Under the pieces are notes generated by a model that was not told where the DNA came from, did no database searches, and saw only the letters and a list, made by a program, of their open reading frames with translations. A DNA stretch of 28,342 nt. Source: Gemmatimonadota bacterium. GTDB lineage: Bacteria > ARS69. This document shows positions 7,469-15,139 of the stretch, in pieces (the first letter of the stretch is position 1; the number at the start of each line of letters is the position of its first letter). Where the stretch lies: the NCBI GenBank assembly GCA_030747075.1, contig JASLLL010000031.1, positions 1 to 28,342 on the forward strand, given 5' to 3'. Both the position numbers and the translations under genes were made by a program.

Positions 7469-8869
7469 TTGCGACGATGTTTTCACGCACTGGGACCCAT
7501 TGTGGTCCTCTTGACCGCTGCCGTGGCCTGCCCCGAGGTTCTGCTGAACGAGACCATGCCCGCCCCCGGATCTGACTGGAATGGGGATGGTGCCTTTTCG
7601 CCGTCCGAAGACGAATGGGCGGAGATCGTGAACGCTGGCATGTCTCCGGCGGACCTGACCGGTCTCTTCCTGGCCGATGCCGCCGGCCCGCAACGGCCGC
7701 GCTTCGCGTTCACCGGGACGCTCCCTCCCGGGGAGACCGTCTTCGTGACCGGAGAGGACGCGGCCGACTGGGAGACGGGGGCGGGAGAACCGTCCGTGGG
7801 GTTATCGCTGAACAACTCCGGAGACACGCTCTATCTGTTCCGCGCGGCGGGGGGGACGACCACGCAGGTGGACAGCGTCTCCTGGACTTCCGCGGAGATC
7901 GCGACGGACGCGTCCATCGGGCGCATGCCGGACGGCTCCGGCGTCTGGGAGCTCTTTGACGCACTTGTGGAGGGCGGCACCGGGGCGCAGCCCACACCGG
8001 GAGGCCCCAATGGAGGCCCGGCGGCTCCGCGGGTTCTTTCGCTGGAGATCGACCCGGCGCACCCCTCGGCCGGGGAATCCGTGACGGTTCGGGCGATTGC
8101 CGGCGATCGCGACGGAATTGCGACGGCAGTCCTGCAGGAGGAAGTCGACGGCGCTTCCCCGGTCGATCGCGCCATGACGCTGGTTTCGGGCACGCCCGAA
8201 CGCGGGAGCTGGGAAGTGGCTGTGGGGCCCTATGATGCGGGTGCGTCGCTTGTCTTTCGCGTACGGGTGTCCGATGGCGTGCTTCTGACGCTGTCGGGAG
8301 ATGCCGCGGCGACAGTCTCCAGCGGGGAGGTCTCCATGGTGTTGAACGAGATCCTCGCGGACCCGCCGCCGGAGAGTGCGGGCGATGCCAACGGCGATGG
8401 CGTTCGCGACACGGCGGACGACGAGTTCGTGGAGCTGTACAACGCCGGGTCCGACCCGGTCGACCTCTCGGGCGGATCGGTGAGTGACGCGACCGCGGCC
8501 CGTCACGAGTTCGCGCAGGGGACGGTCGTGCCACCCGGCGGGTTTCTGGTGGTCTTTGGCGGCGGGGCTCCGTCGGGGAGCATCCCCGGGCTTGTGGAGG
8601 TGGCCTCCACCGGGGGGCTCTCACTGAACAACACGGGCGACGAAGTGGTGTTGCGCGGCGCGGACGGAATCGTGCTGGACGTCCACACCTACGGCGGGGA
8701 GGCGAATGCGGACCAGTCGCTGATTCGCTTGCCGGATGGTGCAGGGGAGTGGACTCGCCCGCTGGACGAAGGACTCTCCGCGGCCTTTTCGCCGGGTGCG
8801 GAGAACGGGACAGCCACCGGTCTGACCGCCACAACCTGGGGTGGCGTCAAGGCCCTCTACCGCCGGTGA
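7469..8869 (+). CDS. Secreted protein with two lamin-tail domains and a C-terminal TWGxVK motif
   Basis: A 466-residue exported protein. The TTG start at 7469 is chosen because GGAGGA (7457-7462) lies 6 bases upstream and because it gives a clean signal peptide (MRRCFHALGPIVVLLTAAVA). The upstream in-frame ATG at 7433 has no ribosome-binding site and adds a charged, unlikely leader. The first lamin-tail domain covers about residues 23-175 (VLLNETMPAPGS, WAEIVN, LSLNNSGDTL). An Ig-like segment follows (about 185-285). The second lamin-tail domain covers about 290-450 (VLNEILADPPP, EFVELYN, LSLNNTGDEV). The end, TWGGVKALYRR (456-466), matches the end of the 205-residue neighbour and replaces the type IX-like domain seen in the 968-residue paralogue. 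No catalytic domain is present. Likely role: surface adhesion or matrix. Confidence 0.75.
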   Translation: MRRCFHALGPIVVLLTAAVACPEVLLNETMPAPGSDWNGDGAFSPSEDEWAEIVNAGMSPADLTGLFLADAAGPQRPRFAFTGTLPPGETVFVTGEDAADWETGAGEPSVGLSLNNSGDTLYLFRAAGGTTTQVDSVSWTSAEIATDASIGRMPDGSGVWELFDALVEGGTGAQPTPGGPNGGPAAPRVLSLEIDPAHPSAGESVTVRAIAGDRDGIATAVLQEEVDGASPVDRAMTLVSGTPERGSWEVAVGPYDAGASLVFRVRVSDGVLLTLSGDAAATVSSGEVSMVLNEILADPPPESAGDANGDGVRDTADDEFVELYNAGSDPVDLSGGSVSDATAARHEFAQGTVVPPGGFLVVFGGGAPSGSIPGLVEVASTGGLSLNNTGDEVVLRGADGIVLDVHTYGGEANADQSLIRLPDGAGEWTRPLDEGLSAAFSPGAENGTATGLTATTWGGVKALYRR

Positions 8870-8878
8870 CGCGAGAGG

Positions 8879-8904
8879 CGGGGGGCGTTCGTCGCCCCCC
8901 GTTT
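8879..8904 (+). terminator. Intrinsic terminator after the second lamin-tail gene
   Basis: A perfect 9-base-pair stem, CGGGGGGCG / CGCCCCCCG (8879-8887 and 8893-8901), with a TTCGT loop and a short TTT tail, 9 bases after the stop codon. Confidence 0.8.
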
Positions 8905-8993
8905 CATCTGGAGCCGTGTTCGTCATCCGGGCTATGCTCCCGCAAACGCTGTCTCGCGAAGGAAACCGAGGCCCGGTCCGAGGAGGAGTATCC

Positions 8994-10391
8994 GTGGAGT
9001 CCGTCATCCGTGGTATCGAGAAGTCGAAGGAACATTCCGTCCGGTTGCTCGAGGAGTTCTTGCGCATTCCGAGCATCAGCACCGATGCCGATCATCAGAA
9101 AGATGTTCTCCGGGCGGCGGAATATCTCGCGGGGGTCATGCGGGAGTCCGGCGTCCCGGGTGTCGAGATTCTGCCCACCGACGGACACCCCATTGTCTAC
9201 GGGGAGTGGTGCGAGCGGCCCGACGCCCCGACGCTTCTCATCTACGGACATTACGATGTCCAGCCGGTCACCGACCCGTCCATCTGGACCTCGCCGCCGT
9301 TCGAACCCGCCTTCCGCGACGGGAAGATCTGGGCACGCGGGGCCACCGACGACAAAGGCCAGCTTCTCGTTCATGTACTGGCTGCCCGGGAGCACCTGAA
9401 GGCGAACGGCTCTCTCCCCGTGAATGTGAAGTTCCTTTTCGAAGGGGAAGAGGAGATCGGCAGTGAGCACCTGGATGCATTCCTCCGGGAGAACACCGGG
9501 AAGCTCGCTTGCGATGCCGTGGTCATCTCCGACACCGCCATGTTTGCGCCCGGCGTCCCCTCGATCTGCACCGGGCTTCGGGGGATTGCCTATGTGGAGT
9601 TCACGCTTCGCGGCGCGTCTGCGGATATGCACTCCGGGTCGTTTGGGGGCGGAGTGGACAATCCCGCTCTGGCGCTGTCGCGTGTGCTTGCGGGACTGAA
9701 GGACGCCGAAACGGGCCGCATTCTGGTGGACGGCTTCTACGACGAGGTCGAGGAGCCGTCCGACGAAGAGAAGCGCGGCTGGTCGGAACTGCCCCATTCC
9801 GACGAGGACTTCCGGGAGATGACCGGTGTGCCGCGACTCTATGGCGAGAGCGGCCGCACCACGCTGGAGCGGTTGTGGTCGCGCCCGACGCTGGATGTGA
9901 ACGGCATCTGGGGCGGCTTCACCGGAGAGGGAAGCATGACCGTTTTGCCCGCCCGCGCCAGCGCGAAGGTCAGTATGCGTCTTGTGCCCGGGCAGGATCC
10001 CGCAGTGATCGTCCGGCGCTTGCGGAAGCACCTGGAAGAGCATCTCCCCTCCACGGTCGTGCTGGAGGAGTTCCAGGAACTGCATGGCGGGAAGCCGTGG
10101 ATCGCGACCCAGGATCATCCCGCCGTTCAGGCTGCTTTCGCCGCGGTGGAGAAGGGCTTCGGGACGGCACCCGTCGCGACTCGTGAAGGCGGGTCCATTC
10201 CCATCGTTCACTCCTTCGCGGAGATTCTCTCGGCGCCGGTCGTGCTCATGGGGATCGGGCTTCACGACGAAGGGGCGCACGGGCCGGACGAACATCTGGA
10301 CCTGGCCAACTATCAGGCGGGAATCCGAAGTGCCGCGCACCTGCTTTCCGAGGTGGCCGTCACGCTGGGGTCCGTACCGGGTCGGGGATAG
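8994..10391 (+). CDS. M20-family metallopeptidase (dipeptidase / ArgE-DapE type)
   Basis: A 465-residue di-zinc hydrolase, probably cytoplasmic since there is no signal peptide. Visible ligands: His86 and Asp88 in YGHYDVQP, Asp119/Asp120 in RGATDDKG, the catalytic and metal glutamates in EGEEEIGS (150-157), Asp180 in ISDTAMF, and the C-terminal LHDEGAHGPDEH histidine region. The central lid domain (about 195-325) begins at RGIAYVEFTLRG and contains the DMHSG motif. Members cleave dipeptides or related N-acyl amino acids; this subtype (EGEEEIGS, DMHSGSFGG) is close to the carnosinase/PepV-like dipeptidases. The GTG at 8994 is chosen because AGGAGGAG lies 5 bases upstream and longer frames run back through the terminator. 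It stands alone, without operon partners. Confidence 0.9.
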   Translation: MESVIRGIEKSKEHSVRLLEEFLRIPSISTDADHQKDVLRAAEYLAGVMRESGVPGVEILPTDGHPIVYGEWCERPDAPTLLIYGHYDVQPVTDPSIWTSPPFEPAFRDGKIWARGATDDKGQLLVHVLAAREHLKANGSLPVNVKFLFEGEEEIGSEHLDAFLRENTGKLACDAVVISDTAMFAPGVPSICTGLRGIAYVEFTLRGASADMHSGSFGGGVDNPALALSRVLAGLKDAETGRILVDGFYDEVEEPSDEEKRGWSELPHSDEDFREMTGVPRLYGESGRTTLERLWSRPTLDVNGIWGGFTGEGSMTVLPARASAKVSMRLVPGQDPAVIVRRLRKHLEEHLPSTVVLEEFQELHGGKPWIATQDHPAVQAAFAAVEKGFGTAPVATREGGSIPIVHSFAEILSAPVVLMGIGLHDEGAHGPDEHLDLANYQAGIRSAAHLLSEVAVTLGSVPGRG

Positions 10392-10524
10392 TTCACGCGA
10401 GGGAAGGGGGGAGGCAGGCGGAACACACGCTGGCGCCCCCAGTTAGGGCGAAGCCTTCAAGTGGTGGTGAAGGGAAACGGGCCAACCTTCCGGCGGGCTG
10501 GAACGACGGGGTCTTTGGGCACGC

Positions 10525-10554
10525 TTGACTTGGGAAGGTCGATTCTGCTACTTT
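10525..10554 (+). promoter_or_regulatory. Promoter of the IHF/HU-like gene
   Basis: TTGACT (10525-10530), an 18-base spacer and TACTTT (10549-10554). It lies in the 253-base gap 10392-10644, which otherwise holds only small stem-loops such as CGCCC-N7-GGGCG near 10435-10451. Confidence 0.55.
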
Positions 10555-10644
10555 TTCCCTCCCACTGGCTTCCGTTGAGGGATCTCAGGTTCGTTGTGAG
10601 GCCTTTGGGCAGAGTTGACGGATGATCAAATCGAGGAGGGGTTC

Positions 10645-10923
10645 ATGACCAAGGCGGATTTGGTAGAGGGTATCGCCAGGTCGACCGGCCTCACCAAGAA
10701 AGACACAGCCCTGGCCGTAGATCAGTTGATTCACGCCATCAAGGGCGCGTTGTGTGAGGGCAGGCATATTGAACTTCGCGGATTCGGGACATTCAAGGTG
10801 AAGCAGCGAAAGGCCAGAACCGCGCGCAATCCGAGGACGGGCGACCCCGTCCAGCTTCCCCCGCGGAAGGTGGCTGTTTTCAAGGTCTCCAGAGACTTGA
10901 AGGAACGCATCACGCAGGATTGA
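10645..10923 (+). CDS. IHF/HU-family DNA-binding protein
   Basis: A 92-residue nucleoid protein with the whole family fold: N-terminal helices (MTKADLVEGIARSTGLTKKD), the core ELRGFGTFKVK, and the DNA-wrapping beta arm with ARNPRTGDPV, whose proline intercalates into DNA in known members. The C-terminal helix is DLKERI. Such dimers bend DNA and shape the nucleoid, replication and some recombination complexes. The ATG at 10645 follows a very strong GAGGAGGGG site (10633-10641); the TTG at 10615 lacks one. It is more IHF-like than the HU at 11493 (acidic HIELRGFG, longer C-terminal helix). A small HTH gene follows 117 bases later. Confidence 0.92.
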   Translation: MTKADLVEGIARSTGLTKKDTALAVDQLIHAIKGALCEGRHIELRGFGTFKVKQRKARTARNPRTGDPVQLPPRKVAVFKVSRDLKERITQD

Positions 10924-10938
10924 TCCTCTGGGAGGATC
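10922..10938. other. Stem-loop at the 3' end of the IHF/HU-like gene
   Basis: GATCCTC and GAGGATC form a perfect 7-base-pair stem with a TGG loop that overlaps the stop codon. No T run follows, so read-through into the HTH gene is likely. Confidence 0.4.
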
Positions 10939-11040
10939 CAGTACTCGTAAAGGACACCCAGGACTCTCTTCCCCTGCTGGATCGGATCCCGACTCCCCAT
11001 CTGCCGGATGCGGGGCGTGGGTCCGGGAGGAACCGCAACT

Positions 11041-11226
11041 ATGGCACCCGAGATTATGGACATCGCGCAGGCCGCTTCCTACTTGAACATCAAAAAGGGC
11101 ACGCTCTACCGCCTTGCGAAAAAGGGCGAAGTGCCCGGGGCAAAGATCGGCGGACAGTGGCGTTTCAAGCGTGACAAGCTGGACGAGATGTTCCGTCTGG
11201 ACACCGCTCACCAGCAGGCTTCGTGA
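11041..11226 (+). CDS. Small excisionase/MerR-type helix-turn-helix DNA-binding protein
   Basis: A 61-residue protein that is almost entirely one winged HTH of the HTH_17/excisionase class: helix-turn-helix IAQAASYLNIKKGTLYRLAK, then the wing GEVPGAKIGGQWRF and the helix RDKLDEMF. Family members include recombination directionality factors (Xis, AlpA) and free-standing regulators such as BldC. No integrase, attachment site or phage gene is present here, so a chromosomal regulator is more likely than a true excisionase. The ATG at 11041 follows GGGAGGA (11025-11031); ATG 11056 is a possible shorter start. It lies between two HU-family genes, probably transcribed from the promoter of the first. 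Confidence 0.8.
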   Translation: MAPEIMDIAQAASYLNIKKGTLYRLAKKGEVPGAKIGGQWRFKRDKLDEMFRLDTAHQQAS

Positions 11227-11244
11227 GTGGCATCTGAGACACGC

Positions 11245-11324
11245 GGGCGGCCGCCCGGCCGCCCCGTCCGGGGATCCGCCGCCGGGCGGATTGCCGAACC
11301 CGCTCGGGAACAGGGTTTCCCGAG
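11245..11324. other. Cluster of three stem-loops between the HTH gene and HU
   Basis: Three perfect inverted repeats in a row: GGGCGGCC / GGCCGCCC (11245-11252 and 11257-11264), ATCCGCC / GGCGGAT just after, near 11275-11291, and CTCGGGAA / TTCCCGAG (11303-11310 and 11317-11324). None has a T run. Together they could end the HTH transcript, protect a 3' end or form a small RNA. The rest of the 266-base gap 11227-11492 holds the HU promoter and leader. Confidence 0.5.
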
Positions 11325-11384
11325 ACCCAATCCCAGAGGTCCGCACGGGTAGCGGGTTTCCAGCATTGCGCGTTCGAAAAACCG

Positions 11385-11413
11385 TTGACACGCCCGGGGA
11401 GCGCCGTTAGGTT
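11385..11413 (+). promoter_or_regulatory. Promoter of the HU gene
   Basis: A consensus TTGACA (11385-11390), a 17-base spacer and TAGGTT (11408-11413). The leader would be about 70 bases. Confidence 0.7.
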
Positions 11414-11492
11414 CCGCGCGGTTCTCTGATTCCCGCATCAGTTATCGGTGTGTTGGGATCGTTTCCTTGGAAGTGTGGAGAGGTGGTTGAAG

Positions 11493-11762
11493 ATGAACAA
11501 GGCCGAGCTCATCGAATCGGTTGCAAAGCAGACTGAGATGACGAAGAAGGATGCGTCGATCGCTGTCAACGCGACGCTGAACACCATCAAGAAGGCGACG
11601 AAGAAGAAGGACGGCATGGCCATCGTCGGATTCGGAACCTTCAACACCGTGAAGCGGAAGGCCCGTACGGGCCGCAACCCGCAGACCGGCGAGACCATCA
11701 AGATCAAGGCCTCCAAGAGCGTGCGTTTCCGCCCGGGGAAGGCTTTCAAGGAGTACCTCTAG
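11493..11762 (+). CDS. hup: DNA-binding protein HU
   Basis: An 89-residue histone-like protein with the standard HU layout: MNKAELIESVAKQTEMTKKDA helices, VGFGTFNTVKRKARTGRNPQTG saddle and arm (split here by the intercalating proline of RNPQTG), and SVRFRPGKAFKEYL at the end. It binds DNA without sequence preference as a dimer and compacts the nucleoid. A lysine-rich loop (KKATKKKDG) replaces the usual short turn. The ATG at 11493 has GGAGAGG (11477-11483) upstream. It has its own consensus promoter and a strong terminator, so it is a single-gene unit, in contrast to the IHF-like copy at 10645. Confidence 0.95.
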   Translation: MNKAELIESVAKQTEMTKKDASIAVNATLNTIKKATKKKDGMAIVGFGTFNTVKRKARTGRNPQTGETIKIKASKSVRFRPGKAFKEYL

Positions 11763-11790
11763 AGATTCAGAGGGATTTCGGAGAACCGGG

Positions 11791-11823
11791 GCGGGTCGCT
11801 ATCCATGCGGCCCGTCTTTTTTC
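11791..11823 (+). terminator. Intrinsic terminator of the HU gene
   Basis: CGGGTCGC (11792-11799) pairs with GCGGCCCG (11807-11814; one T-G pair), followed by TCTTTTTT. This is the best-formed terminator in the window. Confidence 0.9.
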
Positions 11824-11900
11824 GTGAGCGGACGGATGGGTCCGGAGTGGTACGCTGCGTATCGGAGCAGTGCCTGGCGATGCCTCTCGGGGGGAGAGTG

Positions 11901-12758
11901 ATGGTGGGCTCAGTATATCGTCGTGGTGTGCGTCTTGCGCCGGGCGTCTTGTGCCTCGCGCTCCTGTCCCCGGGTTCCTCTTCCGCGATTGAGGCAGACC
12001 CGGGAGAGGCGCTGAGCCGCGCCGTGCGTCCGTTGGCAGGCCTGGGTTTCGCCGACATTACCGCGTATCGAGTCCCGTTCCGCACACCTCTGGAGGAATC
12101 CGAGGGAGAGGTGGGATTCGTGGAACTGGAGGAGTCGTGGTCAGGGGGCGAGCTCCTGGGGATTCGATCTCCCGAAGGAGCGCTTCCGGGTGCCGTCGTG
12201 CGGGGGATTGCATTCTATCTGGAGCCTCTCTTTTCCGGGCGTGCTGTCCTGCACCGGCTGCTTGCGGAGGCCGGGGCTCTGGCCGATGCGGGAAACGCCC
12301 TGGTCGAGTGGAATCCCCCCGAGAGCCGGGAGGCGCTGCAAGTCACCCCACGGGATGGAGTGGACGCGCTGGATGGCGTGGAGCGGGTGGATATCGCCCT
12401 CGACACCTCCGGTCGTCTTCTCTCTCTGGCTGCGGACCTGGGGGAAGAGGGTGTCTTCGTCGTGCAATGCGAGTGGGCGGCCTCGGGACTTGCGCCCCAG
12501 CCTGAGGTGCTCCAGTGCCGGGTTCGCGGACAGGAGAGTGCGGAGTGGCGCACTCGCTTCGAGTCGCGATTCGAGCTGCGAGGGAAGCGATGGCTGCCAG
12601 TGGCCCGTGTTCTCACCATGCCGGACCGATTTGACCCCGCACTGCGTGAGAGCCTTGTCGTGGAGTACGGCGACTACGACCTCTCCCGGGGGATTCCGGA
12701 AGGCGGGGAGATCCCCGTCTTCCTCTTCGACTCAGACGGGTTGCGGTCCGAAGACTGA
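11901..12758 (+). CDS. Exported protein of unknown function
   Basis: A 285-residue protein that I do not recognise. It starts with an N-terminal signal-like segment (YRRGVRLAPGVLCLALL, then PGSSSA), followed by an acidic soluble domain. The body alternates beta-like stretches (VERVDIALDTSGRLLSLAADL, FESRFELRGKRWLPVARVLTM, SLVVEYGDYDLSRGIP) and ends with IPVFLFDSDG. The layout loosely recalls periplasmic LolA/LppX-type sandwiches, but no motif proves this. The ATG at 11901 is preferred because a GGGGGGAGAG site lies close upstream; an earlier in-frame ATG at 11805 lies inside the HU terminator. It ends 23 bases from a convergent lipoprotein gene, with no terminator visible between them. Confidence 0.6.
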   Translation: MVGSVYRRGVRLAPGVLCLALLSPGSSSAIEADPGEALSRAVRPLAGLGFADITAYRVPFRTPLEESEGEVGFVELEESWSGGELLGIRSPEGALPGAVVRGIAFYLEPLFSGRAVLHRLLAEAGALADAGNALVEWNPPESREALQVTPRDGVDALDGVERVDIALDTSGRLLSLAADLGEEGVFVVQCEWAASGLAPQPEVLQCRVRGQESAEWRTRFESRFELRGKRWLPVARVLTMPDRFDPALRESLVVEYGDYDLSRGIPEGGEIPVFLFDSDGLRSED

Positions 12759-12781
12759 CTCTGCGTCGGCCTGGAACACGA

Positions 12782-13639
12782 CTAGAACAGAAGCAGCACG
12801 AGCGTCAGCACACCCAACCCGACCGCCGCCGCCGAGAAACTCCGTTCCCCGGGACCATGCCCGGTGTCGTCCTCTTCCAGGAGGGCAGCCCGTCCAAGAA
12901 CCAGATTGGCCGTCCAGGCTGCCGAGATCACGGCGAAGTCTCCCCGACTCAGCGAGAGGAAGAGCGGGTCGGAAGGCCAGGGCCATCCGAGGAGACGCCA
13001 CGCGTGGATTCCCCCGAGCCCGAGGAGACCCAGAACCACCAGACCGGTTCCGACACCGCCCAGAAGCCCGGCCGGTCCGGCACTCATGCGGCGACGGAGG
13101 TTCTGCACACCGGCGGCCGCGGCTCCCAGAAAGAGGAGCAGCCCGGCGGCGGCTGACAGCGCGGAGATCGCACCCAGCAGCCGGGAGTCAGGGCCGACGA
13201 AGTGCAGCGTGTAGGTGTGGTCGGCGTTCGCATTCGGCGGGAGCGTCACGACGAGTACCGCGGCGTCTCCAGCCTGCACGAAGTAACGCACGGTCTCCCC
13301 GCGTGGCCTCCCCGGGATCACTGCCGAGCCGCGCCCGTCCTCATCAAGCAGCACCGGGATGGTGTCTTCGCCCTCTTCCGGACCTTCCGTCAGGACATGA
13401 ATGGTGGCCTCGACTCGAGCGTTCTCCAGGGTGCTCTCCACCAGCACATCAAGGACGGCGTCCTGGTCCGCTGAAACGCGCCCGGGAGGTGAGTGGGCAA
13501 GCCGGAGTGAGAGCTCCCTGCGCTGCTCCACCGTGTCGCCATGATTTCCGCAGGAGGCGAGCATTCCCCCTCCGGCGAGAAGGACCGCCAGACACAGCGC
13601 GGTCAGGCTTTGAGATCGCCGATGTGCAGAACACTCCAT
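12782..13639 (-). CDS. Membrane-spanning lipoprotein of unknown function
   Basis: The only minus-strand gene in the window: 285 residues, start at 13639, with GGAGGAGGTG about 6 bases upstream on its strand. The N-terminus is a lipoprotein signal: basic residues, a hydrophobic stretch, and the lipobox LASC with Cys30. After it comes a soluble beta domain (about 31-155; VLDVLVESTLENARVEATIHVL, GETVRYFVQAGD). Several hydrophobic segments follow that look transmembrane: about 163-185 (LLGAISALSAAAGLLLFLGA), about 197-220, a weaker one near 240-258, and the C-terminal AAAVGLGVLTLVLLLF. A lipid-anchored N-terminus combined with several inner-membrane helices is unusual. No family is recognised. 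It is divergent from trkA and convergent with the exported protein. Confidence 0.7.
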   Translation of the reverse strand: MECSAHRRSQSLTALCLAVLLAGGGMLASCGNHGDTVEQRRELSLRLAHSPPGRVSADQDAVLDVLVESTLENARVEATIHVLTEGPEEGEDTIPVLLDEDGRGSAVIPGRPRGETVRYFVQAGDAAVLVVTLPPNANADHTYTLHFVGPDSRLLGAISALSAAAGLLLFLGAAAAGVQNLRRRMSAGPAGLLGGVGTGLVVLGLLGLGGIHAWRLLGWPWPSDPLFLSLSRGDFAVISAAWTANLVLGRAALLEEDDTGHGPGERSFSAAAVGLGVLTLVLLLF

Positions 13640-13801
13640 GAGGCACCTCCTCCGTGGGGAAGGACCGATCCTAGCCCCTGATCCACGATTCGTGCCAGCC
13701 AGAAACCGGTCGCCATGGGTGCGCTCCGGCGTTTCCCGTGGACACGGGGTGGGGTAGACTCTGTGGCGGCGATGCGCCGTTCTCCTCCGGAGGTCGGAAT
13801 C

Positions 13802-15139
13802 ATGCGGATGCTCGTGGTTGGTGCGGGTGAGGTCGGAACCTATATTGCCGGGCGGCTTGTCCGGGAAGGTCACGATCTGATCGTTCTGGACAAGTCAGCG
13901 GCCGCCGTCGAGCGGCTTCGGGATCTGGATGTGGCGGCCGTCGAAGGGGACGGGACGCGCCCCGAGGTTCTCCGGGAGAACGGAGTCCGGAGCGTGGATC
14001 TTGTGCTGGCGGTTTCCAACGACGAGGCGACGAATCTTGTTGCGTGCGGCTTCGCGATGAGAATGGGGGCCGCGCGGACGGTGGCCCGGCTCTCCAGCTC
14101 CAATCGCACGCCCGAAGACGAGCGTCTCGCGCGGGAGGCGTTTGGAATCGACGCCGTGATCAATCCGGACGAAGAGGCGGCCCGGGAGATCGCCGGGCTG
14201 CTCGAGGGGCGTCAGGTCACCGACTCCGCCGAGTTCGACCAGGGCCGTGTGCGCCTGGTCGGCGTTCGGGTCGATGAGGAGTCTCCCCTGGCCAACCAGA
14301 ACCTCTCCGACATTCGCACCATTCACGAGGGCGCGAATGTGCTGGTCGTGGGAATCGTTCGGGACGGCGCGACGATCATTCCGAGGGGGGACCACCGGAT
14401 CCTGCCCGGCGACCGCGTCTACATGATCGGAGCCCGCGCCGAGCTGGAGTACTTCCTTCGCCGGGCGGACTCCGCCGGGCGGGCACGCCGCGTGCTGATC
14501 GTCGGTGGCGGCAGCGTGGGCGAACGCGTGGCCGCACGCCTGGAGAAGACCGGCGCGTCGGTGCGTGTCCTGGAGCGAGATCCCGATCGGTCCGCGCTGA
14601 TCGCGGATGTTCTGGAGCGCGCGACCGTACTCCAGGGAGACGGGAGGAATCTGTCGGAACTGCGGGAATCCGGCGTGCAGGATGTCGATGGATTCGTGGC
14701 GGTGAGCGGCGACGAGGAAACCAACATCATGAGCGCACTGCTTGCGCGCCACCTCGGAGCACGCAAGGTCATTGCGCTGGTGAAGCGGCCTGACTACATC
14801 CCGGTGCTCCAGGAAATCGGGCTCGACGCCGCCGTGAATCCCCGGCTGACGGCGGCGGCGGCCATTCTGCGGTTTGTTCGTCGAGGGCACATCATGCAGG
14901 TGACGGCGTTCATGGATCTCGACGCGGAGGTTCTGGAGCTTGCGACCGCGGAGACGGCTCGCATCATCGGCAAGCCTCTTCGAGATGTGAAGTTCCCGCG
15001 CGACGCCATCCTGGGCGGGCACATGCGCGGAGAGGAGTTCTCGATCCCGGACGGAGAGACCGTCCTCGAACCACACGACCGGGTGATTGTCTTCGCCCTG
15101 CCCTCGGCCATTCCCAAGGTCGAGAAGCTGCTCTCCTAG
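13802..15139 (+). CDS. trkA: Trk potassium uptake system NAD-binding protein TrkA
   Basis: A 445-residue cytoplasmic regulator with the full TrkA layout: two RCK halves, each a Rossmann domain plus a TrkA-C domain. The first half starts with VVGAGEVG (5-12), the second with IVGGGSVGERVA near residue 233. Each Rossmann domain has its acidic end of strand 2 (VLDK, VLERD) and a GDG motif (VEGDGT, LQGDGR). The TrkA-C parts are seen around VRLVGVRVDEES and FMDLDAEVLEL. In known systems TrkA binds NAD(H) or ATP and gates the TrkH pore. GGAGGT lies 7 bases before the ATG. The stop codon directly abuts the trkH start, so the two are translationally coupled. Confidence 0.95.
   Translation: MRMLVVGAGEVGTYIAGRLVREGHDLIVLDKSAAAVERLRDLDVAAVEGDGTRPEVLRENGVRSVDLVLAVSNDEATNLVACGFAMRMGAARTVARLSSSNRTPEDERLAREAFGIDAVINPDEEAAREIAGLLEGRQVTDSAEFDQGRVRLVGVRVDEESPLANQNLSDIRTIHEGANVLVVGIVRDGATIIPRGDHRILPGDRVYMIGARAELEYFLRRADSAGRARRVLIVGGGSVGERVAARLEKTGASVRVLERDPDRSALIADVLERATVLQGDGRNLSELRESGVQDVDGFVAVSGDEETNIMSALLARHLGARKVIALVKRPDYIPVLQEIGLDAAVNPRLTAAAAILRFVRRGHIMQVTAFMDLDAEVLELATAETARIIGKPLRDVKFPRDAILGGHMRGEEFSIPDGETVLEPHDRVIVFALPSAIPKVEKLLS

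Noticed and set aside
10392-10524. Possible tRNA or riboswitch in the gap after the M20 peptidase
   Set aside because: Only short, unrelated stems are seen; no cloverleaf, T-loop or known riboswitch core.
10615-11762. Prophage or integrative-element remnant suggested by IHF-like, Xis-like and HU genes
   Set aside because: No integrase, phage gene, attachment-site repeat or change in base composition is visible; the genes have ordinary chromosomal promoters and terminators.
12190-13641. A 483-codon plus-strand frame bridging the exported protein and the lipoprotein region
   Set aside because: Its content is Arg/Pro/Ser-rich and antisense to the lipoprotein gene, which has a lipobox, membrane helices and a good ribosome-binding site.
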